The position numbers and the translations under genes are program-made. Of a stretch of DNA of 64,000 bases, positions 1 through 9,790 are shown in pieces; within the stretch, counting starts at the first letter, position 1, and every line of letters begins with the position of its first letter. This DNA comes from Aulostomus chinensis (taxonomy: Eukaryota; Chordata; Actinopteri; Syngnathiformes; Aulostomidae): positions 1,019,001 to 1,083,000 of the forward strand of contig JBBMOA010000018.1 in NCBI GenBank assembly GCA_037954235.1, written 5' to 3'. Under the pieces are notes generated by a model that saw only the letters and a list, made by a program, of their open reading frames with translations, ran no database searches and was not told the origin of the DNA.

Positions 1-47
1 CCTCTTTCTGTGTGGTAGTTGAAGCTATAATGGCCTCTCCTCCAAGC

Positions 48-73
48 TTTTTTTTTGGGGAGGGGGGGGGGGG
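48..73. repeat. poly-T / poly-G homopolymer junction
   Basis: A T9 run passes directly into G4-A-G12. This is low-complexity DNA and probably length-variable. No function is evident. Confidence 0.9.
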
Positions 74-203
74 TCTGTTTGTTGAATATAGTATATCATA
101 TAATTTGGATTGCCACATGTTTTGGATGTATTACCAGTCCCTGCTGCTGTGTGTGTTAAAATGTGATGTAAAAATAGATTTCCCTCAGAATAATCGATCC
201 CCC

Positions 204-230
204 CTCGAGTAATTCCTGCAATTACTCGAG
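204..230. repeat. Perfect 11-bp inverted repeat with 5-nt loop
   Basis: Arms 204-214 and 220-230 (CTCGAGTAATT and its exact complement) flank the loop CCTGC. Each arm carries a CTCGAG hexamer at the outer end. It could be a fragment of a palindromic transposon end or a chance cruciform. I cannot assign a family. Confidence 0.85.
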
Positions 231-2144
231 CTGTGAAAATATTACTCAAGCCCACCTCTCATTAAAAACCCATAAAAAGCCAAACGAGAACATTCAACCT
301 TCATATTTAGCAACAAAACCGGTTCTTCAACTCCTCCCAGAGCATGCTCAGTGAGATCTTGCAAACACTCCAAAATCAAACACATCATGGCAGAGGTGTT
401 GCGTAATAAAACCGCATGTTCCCAATACTGAAGCAATGTGCTACTCAAGTGCAATAGTTGGGCTGCGGCTGGGGGGAGGGTTTGCACGAAATGCTTGTTG
501 TGCAACATGGAGCCAGAAGCTAGATCAGCTTCACAGGCATTACTTGTTAGCAGGATAAACTAAATGTTGATTTTGGCCTCTTTGGGGGATTTGTTTATAA
601 CAACGAGAGGAAGAAAAAAAAATAGAATAACACAGGCGTGATCCTTTAAAGCTGCTGTATGAGACATTTCTGCAATAATATAAAAACCTCATTAACTTCA
701 AACCGAGAAATGAGGCAGAAACAACAACAACAAACTGGGCTCCTAATTGCGAGACGAGCTGAAGAGTGAAGACTCCACACAAGTGTATTAAAGCTAGAAG
801 TGTCTCTTAAACAGCAGCCGGAGCCTCAGCAGTGATGCTCCACCCGCTCACCTGGTATTATTAGGTGCACTTGAATGATCTAATGTGATCCAGTATGACA
901 GGCCTCTGGTAGGTCTGTCACTGAGCTACCACGTTAATTAGCGGCTGTTGTTTGCAGGCGTGTGTTTGTCGACTGCATCATTATGCATAAAGAGGTATTT
1001 ATAATATTTGGTCCCATCATGACCTCCAGTCCAGCTCCCACGACAACAGCAGTTCCAGGCCTCACCCTGCCAGTGTTGGAGCTCCAGCTGATAATATAAT
1101 TTTGAATCTGTGCCCTCCACCACCTCCATATGTGTCACCAAAACCACTTCCTACATCACTTTAAAGTTTTCTTTAGGAAATGGAGCCACGCAGACTGCAA
1201 TGACACAATACTTCACGCCAAAACTGTACCCATCCTCTTAAGCGCACATGAATTGTCACAAAGACTTGTGTTTCCCTCCTAGAACGCAGACAAACAAGCT
1301 AACAAGACTGGCGGCTACCAACAAAGAGTCTCTCCAGGTCGTCCGCTGTAACCCAGGTCTCCTCAACCCAGATGCACGGCCAGTGAACCACAAACACTTT
1401 GGGTGGAGATTAAAACTCTGCTGGTCGTGCGGACCACTGCACTGCAATGGCCGGACTAAAAAGGAGGAATGCACTGTAGCTCATTCGATTGGAAACACTT
1501 GTGTTGAGACTACGATGGGGAATCCAAAATGGCTGCTGAGAAAAGCGCCCATGACCCCGGGCGTTAGGAGCAGCACATTGGTTTCCACCGAGGTGCTCAG
1601 GTGACCACTTTCAGTCAAGGAGGTCGTGTTTTTGGTGTTTGTTCCGTCTGTTAGCAGGATCATGTCACCGCTAGCAGAGCCGTACCATGTTGTCGTCTCA
1701 CCACGCACCTGTTCTTAGTTTGTATTTAGCTCCGCCCCTTGTATACACCTGCCTTCCCCTCGCTCCCTTCATTGTCTTCCTTCTGTCCAGATGCTTGCCT
1801 TTGCCTCGTGGTTGCCTCCATCATTCTTCACTTTCTGTTTTGATGCACAACCTCTTCGGTATGTGAAGCTCAACTTGTGCCTCGATTGAGACTTTTATTA
1901 TTGTACAACTGCTCTCCGTATCCTCAGTCTTTGCGTCCCAGTTTTGGACTCAATTGTTACACCCTCCTTGCAATTTTTGCGCCCCGAGCAACTGCCTGAA
2001 TTGTCTCTGCCACAAGTCGAACATGACTTGAATTACTTTTCTGAGTGTGTCAACAGAAACTGAAAAATTGTACTTTTCACAGGAGAGAGAACTCATGACA
2101 TGACCAGGTGTTTTTAATCAAGTGGCCAGTGAGGAGTGTGAATA

Positions 2145-2146
<2 letters not shown>
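231..2146. other. Unannotated stretch, no gene seen
   Basis: Mixed-composition DNA with stop codons in all frames. The longest open frame (1248-1604 plus, 118 codons) has no recognisable domain and overlaps open frames on the other strand, so I treat it as chance. No strong repeat was found. Confidence 0.6.

Positions 2147-2176
<30 letters not shown>
2147..2176. repeat. (CA)n microsatellite
   Basis: About 14 uninterrupted AC dinucleotides, followed by ATATGTGCTATG and a second short CA run near 2192-2200. Confidence 0.95.
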
Positions 2177-2178
<2 letters not shown>

Positions 2179-3394
2179 GTGCTATGTATATCACACACAC
2201 AGACCCGGATTATAGAAGAGAATGCAAATACCAGGTAAAGACAAGTGGTCTCATGTTTAATTCAAGTATTTGCTGAATTTCTAAAGAAGTCGATATCCAT
2301 GCAAGCTGTCACATCACCGTCTACTCAGCATCAAAACATCTGCTGTTTGAGCTTCCAAATGGCAGGTGGAAGACCGCGTGGAAGGAAGCGGGCGAGACAC
2401 AGATGGGGAAGGAGACGGAGAGAGACAGAAATAGAGGGGAGCAGATAAAGAGAGAGGAGAGGATGTGGTGAGGAAGCCGAGCGTAGTGGAGCCGGCCGCT
2501 GGGACTGTGAGGAATGAGCTGGCTGTGCTATAGGAGGCCTTAATGAGCATTCTCTCTAAACCCCTGAGAGTCTCTCCACAGCTCTCGCCCAATCTCTGTC
2601 TTCTCTCACAGCCAACAAGGTAGACACACAAAGCAGCTTGTATGACGCCGCCGCGCGCACATGTTGAACCTAAACAGTCCAACATGCGAGCATGAACAGC
2701 GACTCCCACCCTGGCTCCAAATTTGTCCGGTTATAATTCACCGTCACTTCAGCGGGGCTCACGAGCCTCTAAATCCTCGCTCATAATGAATCAACAATAA
2801 CAGCCGACATGACAACACTAATATCTCGCTTTTTCCCATTCTGTTGCACTAAATGAGTGCAGCGTGGATGCAAATGTACCAATGAGCACCTCTGGAACAG
2901 GGGCTCTGTAAATGGACTCCATGCATTCGCGGAACACCTCTGGTGATCACGGCTTCCTCCTGTAGGTCGTTTCCCCCCTGTGCCCTTGATTCCCTCTCAC
3001 TTGTCACTCGTCCCAGCTGCAGTTACGGATGACGGGGCACAACAGACCTACCCTTGTTTGTGTGTGACAGGTTCACCCCCCCTAAAAAACAGACCCTTTT
3101 TGACAAGGTATCCAGCGATGCTGAATTATGCCTCGATGGGCGCAAGCTGAAAAATTGAAAAATGATGAACAACAGGACAAAAAAATTCCGGGGGAAGAAG
3201 TTTCCAAAGGCAACCAGGACGGCTGTAAATCTGCTCGCGGGACAGAGCAGGAGATGAGAAGGAAAGCTGAGCGACGACTGTGTTTGTTTCCCTCTTATTG
3301 GTGCAAGTCTGCAGAGTACGAAGCGCCGCAGTGAGTACAGAGGGAGAAAAACACCCGATGGAACTTGCTCACACAACGTGATTCAACTCTGGCC
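2177..3394. other. Unannotated stretch with purine-rich patch
   Basis: No gene seen. Positions 2365-2470 are strongly purine-biased on the plus strand (GGAAGG, GAGAGA, GGGGAG runs). The rest is mixed-composition DNA without repeats that I recognise. Confidence 0.55.
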
Positions 3395-3815
3395 ACGCCA
3401 CACAAGTTGTTACCAAAATCTGATTTGCTCAGACGTCTCAGGACTTTTTGTGTCCACATTTTGAGCCACAAATGATTGTGGCTAAAAGATGTAACTTGTT
3501 ATTACAATTTTAATCATTTGTGGCCATGACACATTTGATAATCTATATTTGACATAATCTAATTTTAATCATTTATAAACTGTAACTTGTTCCCACAGGA
3601 AATAAGTTGTCCAAACAGTTAATTAGTTATTTGCCACAAGACATTTGATCCCCACAGTTTAATTACTGGCTGTGAGATCTGGCTTCTTCCAAAAAGGTGA
3701 TTATATTTTAGCCAGAGGGTGTGACTGCATTCCCCAATGTGATGAATCTGTGGCCACAAAACATAAAGTGTGGGGACTTGTTATGTCTTGTGGCCACAGA
3801 TTCATCACATTGTGC
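3395..3815. mobile_element. Decayed foldback-type repeat rich in TTGTGGCCACAA
   Basis: The segment contains diverged copies of an AACTTGTT...CCACA...TTAATTAGTTATTTG...CCACAAGACATTTGAT pattern (around 3496-3570 and 3582-3660). It ends in a strong inverted repeat at 3735-3812 centred on the palindrome TTGTGGCCACAA. The pattern resembles non-autonomous repeats that I recall as common in teleosts. No transposase is present and I cannot name the family. Confidence 0.6.
3735..3812. repeat. 32-bp inverted repeat, 14-nt loop
   Basis: Arms 3735-3766 and 3781-3812 are reverse complements with a single mismatch (ACAAAACAT against ACAAGACAT). The loop is AGTGTGGGGACTTG. It would form a stable hairpin in single-stranded DNA or RNA and is probably part of the surrounding foldback repeat. 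Confidence 0.92.
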
Positions 3816-5354
3816 GAACACCTTATATGTCTCGCTCCAGCGGAGGATCTAACAGAGTGATGAGACCCCTCTGTTGCCTCTCAATTGCGGCTGCGAGCCG
3901 GCGGTTCCCCCCGAGCCGGCCGGGCTTTGGAAACCATCCAGAGCCTCTGAACAACTCACTCTCATTAACTATTAACCAGCGAGTCGGGCCTTAAATCATC
4001 TCGGTGGTCCCCAGCCTGCTGACCCTGCTGCGGATGCTGGAGACGGCAGAAGAGCGGTGTTTCATCAGCGCCAGCCCATTGGACACCCTGCTGATTTAAT
4101 GGGCTACAATTACACTGCTTCTGACACACTATACAGCAAACATTTATAGATTTCCCTCCCACCAACTCCACAGCCAGCAGCACAAATACATTTTTTTTCA
4201 CCCACCAACCTGCTTGACAACGAGAGCGTTCGTATGTCTAAATTACATGTTTGTGAATGCAGCGCTGCACGACCCTGCAGGCCAGCACCTTTGGTAAACC
4301 ATGCCTTGTCAGGACTGTGGCAGCGTGCACACTGCAGAAGTGCATTGCTACATTCACAACACAGCTGTTTAAGACATTCATTCCTCACTGGAGGACTGAA
4401 AGCTGTTCGCTAGTTGTTTGAAAGAAAAGGCATAATGAGGGACTCGCCGTCACGCTGCAATCATATGGCTGGCCTGCTATTTCTGTACACCTGGTCTGAT
4501 TAAGTCAGGCCTGGAGACCCCAGAGTACAGCAGTTAGTTGATGGTGACTGGAGTGGGCTACTAGGACGCCAGCGCGCCCAATCAAGCACGACAGCAAAGA
4601 ATTAGACGGCGGTCCCCCAGAGCCCTGCCTCGTTTTGCTGCTCCTTCGTTAAGGAAGACATGCTAACGTGCATCTCACTGTAAGTGGATCATGTTAGCGC
4701 TGCAGGTCTTCATCACTCATCCAGCTGATGTGATCGTGTTCATCCCAGGGTTGGTGTGCTGAACGCCGGCGTCGTCAGGGACTCCTGGCTGTGCACTGCT
4801 CGGGGAGACGGGGTGGGGAGTTTTAAAAGGAGCCATAAACTGTGTCTGTAATCTCATCACCTTTCACTTGACCTTGTTTGTGATCACTATTTTCATGACA
4901 TACGTGTTGTTTGTTCATCACCAAGCATGTGAACAGTCTGAGACGTTGGAAATACAGGACTTAACACGACCGTAACCCCGTCAGAGTGACGCCATCCAGT
5001 GGCTGTAATAATTATGACTACAGGGAAGCCGAAAGTCACATGACAGCAATGAAATGACAGAATATTATCAGGAGCAGGAGGAGGCGGTTGGTGGCTGATA
5101 GGTGGGCGGAGCCTCTGCATCTGAGGCTCCTGACAGGAGGAAGCTGATTGGACGGCTGTGGTACACTTGTTGTAACCCATCAGTGACATCCGGCTGTCCT
5201 GGGAACTACAGACGTTACAATCGGGTCAAACTCCTTGAGCACAGAATCCCTGCAAGTGACTGCAACTTTCACTGCAACATTCTACAGTCGTTTTGTTGCA
5301 AAGTGAATCTTTGGACTGAGCCGGACCTGAAGGAGACAACACACGCAGGAAAGA
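3816..5354. other. Unannotated stretch, possibly conserved non-coding
   Basis: No gene assigned. Around 4002-4101 (+) a 33-codon frame after a TAA has coding-like codons (LLTLLRMLETAEERC, then FISASPLDTLLI and a stop) preceded by CCCAG. I cannot match it to a family and it may be chance. The rest is mixed-composition, repeat-free DNA. Confidence 0.4.
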
Positions 5355-5407
5355 GTGTGTGTGTGTGTGTGTGTGTGGGGGGGGGGGGGGGGTGCTGCTG
5401 CTGCTGC
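5355..5407. repeat. Composite (GT)n-(G)16-(CTG)n microsatellite
   Basis: GT dinucleotides at 5355-5376 run into sixteen G (5377-5392) and then about five CTG triplets. The same (GT)n-(G)n arrangement recurs at 50195 and, inverted, at 47852. Confidence 0.95.
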
Positions 5408-6585
5408 ATGAAGTTAAATAAGAATGTGAATCATTCAGAGTGACTCCCAGAATAAACTGGAGCTGGAAGGGAACATAACAGGTCCCTGTTAACAGTTGTT
5501 GCAGGCAAAGTTGCCTCCCAGAGAGAAATAATTATCCTGACAATCAGACCTAATTGCCACTTTGTTTTACTTCATTATTCTGTCTGACATGTTCATACTC
5601 AACATTTAAAAACTGTTACTTTGCCACAACACAGTCATGTGACTGACGTATCCGTGGCACCAAACCAGCCGCCAGAAGCTGTTACGGTCCTGCATTCAGA
5701 CGGAAGGAACCTGCCGTTTAACTGTTGTTCTCTCTGTAAGCTGACCCGAAAAAACCCATGCAGCGTCAGGAGGACGAGGAGCAGCCGGACATCATCACAC
5801 CTGCCTGAACTGCTGGGAAATAGCAGAGATCCAGTCAGGAATAGAAGTAATGATAAAAGTGCTCGTGTAAAAAAAGACTTTGAAGCCCTGATGAAAATGT
5901 TAGAAAGAGAGAACAGCATAATGCAGCAGTGTTACATCTTTAGCACTTCAATAAAATCCACTCAGTAAAACGGTACTTATTCGTCTCCCTATTAAAGTTT
6001 ACCTTAATTAGTGATATCCTGCCTGCCTTTGAGGAACGCGCTCCTCTGTTCTGCCTGTGGGTTTTTGTGCAAGGACACGTTTCTTTTAAAAGACAGGAAG
6101 CCACCGCAGGAACGTAGGAGTGAAACTGAATTCTGACCCCTGCATTTGCCGTTTTAGCTCTGTCAGTGACGGACACCCAGAAGCCTCCATAATGATCCGA
6201 CTGTGGCGCTCTGCGAGGGAATCTGCTGGTTAAAAGTGGCCTGTAGGAGATGGCCTTGAGGCATGTAGGAGGCCGGAATCCTCCACGCCACTGCAGACGC
6301 CGTGACAGGAAGAGGGAAGGAGATGAGACAGCAGGCTTGTCCTCCTACTCCACTTCCTGAGATGAGTGTATGCTCATACACGCTATAAGGGATGGTGTGT
6401 GTATTATGTATTATATATGTATATGTCCATGGTAAACTGAGTGTACAAATACTCTGTGTGTGTGTACATTGTATAACTGACTTTGAGGTTCATTGTTTGC
6501 TCGTTCTCAGGTTGGCATGGATGTTTTGGGAGCAGAGTGGTGCGGAGGCAATACTCAGCTTGACCACACTGGTGTGAGCCCGCGA
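5408..6585. other. Unannotated stretch, no supported gene
   Basis: A 115-codon plus-strand frame at 5621-5968 and a 94-codon minus-strand frame at 5635-5919 cover the same DNA, which argues against either being selected. Neither shows a recognisable domain. A TATA-like AT-rich patch lies at 6395-6430. Confidence 0.5.
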
Positions 6586-6613
6586 ACACACACACACACA
6601 CACACACACACAC
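6586..6613. repeat. (AC)n microsatellite
   Basis: About 14 AC dinucleotides without interruption. Confidence 0.95.
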
Positions 6614-8379
6614 TCAAGCTAAACTTGCTGGGAAACTTTGCATCGTCACCAGTGCAATAAATGTTTGTGTTGAAAACATACAAAATTTGATTTCAATTCT
6701 TGGGGAGAAAAACGTGAATCCACATTGCAGCAGGAGGCCTGCAGCCCTGCTGGTTCAGGGTCCACTGACAGGAAAGAGGAGAGTTCCTAGTTGTTGCTCG
6801 GCTGGGATGTTTTTCTCATCCGAGTGAAACTGTGAGTCGGGCTCCTAAATCAAGCTGTTTGTGGATGCAAACTAAAACTCAAAAGTGACCATAAAGCAGC
6901 GACGTCTCTTCTGTCAGACCTCCCTCCACATGCCTGTTAAGGTCACAAACCCTCTGAAAACTCAGAAGTGTCATTCATTTGTGGGTTGCAGGGCAACCAT
7001 TCGGTTACCACCTGTAGCTTTGAACAGGAAGAGGAGAATCTGACCTTTTAACTTGCTGGAAGTCTTTTTTTCTCCCAGGAATGTGGTCACACTGTACAAA
7101 TTGTATTTACACCTGGCTGAGATTCGATTACGATGCGAGCCGGACCCTCCCTCAGATGTGGTCTAGCATGACAATACGCTCCCACTATCAAAGCTCCATA
7201 AACCCGAGGGGAGCTGCAGGGCTGGGTGACCATTTTCTGGAGGTTCATCGCTACGAGCGACGGCGCTCACATTTCACGCTGTCACTTCATGCCTCGCTAT
7301 TACACAAATATCAAATACAGCCACTTTAAGGTCGAGGACACTAGAAGTAACATAAACCCATTTAAGAAGCCGAGCATTTGGGTGTTAATGGACATCCAAA
7401 ACAGCGCCATGTTGAAAACGAGCGTGTTTCCTGCGCAGTGAGCAACTGGTTCTGATTTCTAACCACAAAGTCAAAGGAAATCAGGCCTCATAGCTGCAAC
7501 AGTGCAACGATGACAACAAGCACGAATCCCTCCACGTCTCTGACAGCTGCCCTCACACCACAGTTTCAAAGCCTGAAAATTAGAGCTTCGGAAAATCACT
7601 CAAATCTATCGGCTGCAGATTACCAGCCTTAATCGTCCGAGGACAGCGAGGTAAAAATACACGAAACGTGTTGACAAATGCAATGATAAATGGAAGTTAA
7701 CTGGTGGATGAGAAGCAAGTGTAGGCGTGCCGCTGCCTGCCGCAGCCTATTCTAGACAGAAAAATATATATGATTTCAGAGATGATATTAACTCTATTTA
7801 TCACTTTGGTGTCACCGTACACGATCCATCAATCAGCTTAGCTATCGCGCAGCATCTATAATGATGTTTACAACGGGCTCCCGAGAGGAGGAGTATCTGT
7901 GACTTTATTCCATCCAAGGTCTGAAATACACAGAGAGGCTGCAGAGACAGAGACGCTCACCTCATCAGTTACCATCCAAATATGTCCGCCGTGCACCCCC
8001 GACCCCCCCTCCCACTGTCAGACCGCTGTCCAGTCGGTGCCGGAACCAGAAGCTATTACTTGGACGGGTGTCTGACTTCCACAGGTGGGCCTGACAGTTG
8101 CTTTCGTATTCTTATTCCATTTGTTTGTTCTTCAAAAGCCAGAATCAGTGCTGGAGAATCCGTCAGAACCTCCAACTAAATGCTGGACTTCTCTGTGACG
8201 AAGGCGCTGCTACACACGCTGTGCTCAGTGGCAGCTGCTGCAGGCGGTGGTTCAGGTCTGTCAGGGTCAGCACAAAAACCACTCAGAAGGAGAAGCAAGT
8301 TAAATATTATGAAGCAGTTACATGATGAAATAGAAAACTGTGACAAAGCAACAGAATCCACATTTCTAAATCAAGCATG
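6614..8379. other. Unannotated stretch, no gene seen
   Basis: Mixed-composition DNA. Open frames are under 90 codons and overlap one another, and no repeat family was recognised. Confidence 0.55.
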
Positions 8380-8510
8380 TGACCCAGAGCTGACCCAGAG
8401 CTGACCCAAAGGTGACCCAGAGCTGACCCAAAGGTGACCCAGAGCTGACCCAGAGGTGACCCAGAGGTGACCGAGAGCTGACCCAGAGGTGACCCAGAGC
8501 TGACCCAGAC
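8380..8510. repeat. 11-bp minisatellite forming a GGGTCA DR5 ladder
   Basis: Twelve tandem 11-bp units start at 8380, 8391, 8402 and so on every 11 bp to 8501. The unit is TGACCCAGAGC, or TGACCCARAGG in alternate copies. One unit (8468) reads TGACCG. On the minus strand each unit gives GGGTCA followed by five spacer bases. That is a nuclear-receptor half-site in direct-repeat-5 spacing, the arrangement known for retinoic acid receptor heterodimers. The array is directly visible. Any receptor binding is inference, because an 11-bp tandem carrying this hexamer gives DR5 spacing automatically. Confidence 0.93.
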
Positions 8511-8758
8511 CAGGGTCCACGAGGACCAAATCCTTCGCTTTGTACGCCCACCACCATCCACCTTTATGACCTCCCCACCATTTCTGCTACAAACACAAAC
8601 TTTGCAAGAGCATAATTAAAGAGACATTGATATTTTCTCCAGAATGATGTTGGGCTCAATTCTTCACAAATGGTCCACACAAACTTACTGCTTATCTGAG
8701 TTGAGCTCTCATGAACCTGTAAACCTGGTTAGCAGCATCAAAGAAGGCTCTGAAAACC
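8511..8758. other. Short unique spacer between two tandem arrays
   Basis: No gene or repeat seen. An ATG at 8644 opens a frame only because the adjoining CATC array lacks stops in that phase. Confidence 0.6.
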
Positions 8759-9650
8759 ACCATCCATCCATCCCTCCATCCATCATCCCTTCATCCATCC
8801 ATCCCTCCATCCATCATCCCTCTATCCATCCATCCCTCCATTCATCATCCCTTCATCCATCCATCATCCCTCTATCCATCCATCCCTCCATCCATCATCC
8901 CTCTATCCATCCATCCCTCCATTCATCATCCCTTCATCCATCCATCATCCCTCTATCCATCCATCCCTCCATCATCCATCCATCCCTCCATCCATCCATC
9001 ATCCATCATCCCTCTATCCATCCATCCCTCCATCCATCATCCATCATCCCTCCATTCATCATCCCTTCATCCATCCATCATCCCTCTATCCATCCATCCC
9101 TCCATCATCCATCCATCCATCCCTCCATCCATCATCCCTCTATCCATCCATCCCTCCATTCATCATCCCTTCATCCATCCATCATCCCTCTATCCATCCA
9201 TCCCTCCATCATCCATCCATCATACCTCTATCCATCCATCCCTCCATCATCCATCCATCATACCTCCATCCATCCATCCCTCCCTCCATCCATCATCCCC
9301 CTATCCATCCATCCGTCCATCATCCATCCATCCATCATCCCTTCATCCATCCATCATCCCTCCATCCATCCATCATCCCTTCATCCATCCATCATCCCTC
9401 CATCCATCATCCATCATCCCTCCATCCATCATCCATCAATCATCCCTCTATCCATCCATCCCTCCATCCATCATCCCTCTATCATCCATCCATCCCTCCA
9501 TCCATCATCCATCCATCATCCCTCTATCCATCCATCCCTCCATCATCCATCCATCATACCTCCATCCATCAATCATCCCTCCATCCATCATGCCTCCATC
9601 CATCCATCCCTCCCTCCATCCATCCATCATCCCTCCCTCCCTCCCTCCAT
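8759..9650. repeat. (CATC/CCTC)n satellite-like array, about 0.9 kb
   Basis: An almost pure array of CATC and CCTC tetranucleotides, interrupted by CAT triplets (ATCATCC). Higher-order blocks of the type CATCCATCCCTC, CATCCATCATCCC and TTCATCC recur many times. Because interruptions restore the phase, one frame (8644-9672 plus) stays open for 342 codons as a His-Pro-Ser-Ile repeat. I do not call this a protein. The array abuts the dispersed repeat at 9641-9790. I recall the common teleost version of that repeat starting with a short ATCC run, so the array may have expanded from it. Confidence 0.95.
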
Positions 9651-9790
9651 GTTCTCCCTCTTCTCCTGTTGAGGGTGGTGGGGGTGGAGCCTATCCCAGC
9701 AGCTTCCCCTGGACAGGTCACCAGTCCATGGCAGGGCCAACACATAGAGACAGACAACCATTGGCTCTCCCAGCCAAGCCTTCCACTCGA
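9641..9790 (+). mobile_element. Dispersed teleost repeat, copy 1
   Basis: Contains GGAGCCTATCCCAGC, GGACAGGTCACCAGTCCATG and CAGGGCCAACACATAGAGAC, motifs of a repeat very common in ray-finned fish. A second copy at 57152-57330 matches closely, including an unusual TTGGCTCTCCCAGCCA stretch, so both belong to one subfamily. No coding capacity is seen. The family name is uncertain to me. Confidence 0.8.

Noticed and set aside
1248..1604. 118-codon plus-strand frame
   Set aside because: No domain, overlaps minus-strand frames, no splice or initiation support.
4991..5004. CTCF-like CCACTGGATGGCG
   Set aside because: Mismatch at a highly informative core position. Too weak to list.
5621..5968. 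115-codon plus-strand frame
   Set aside because: Opposite strand open over the same DNA and no recognisable family.
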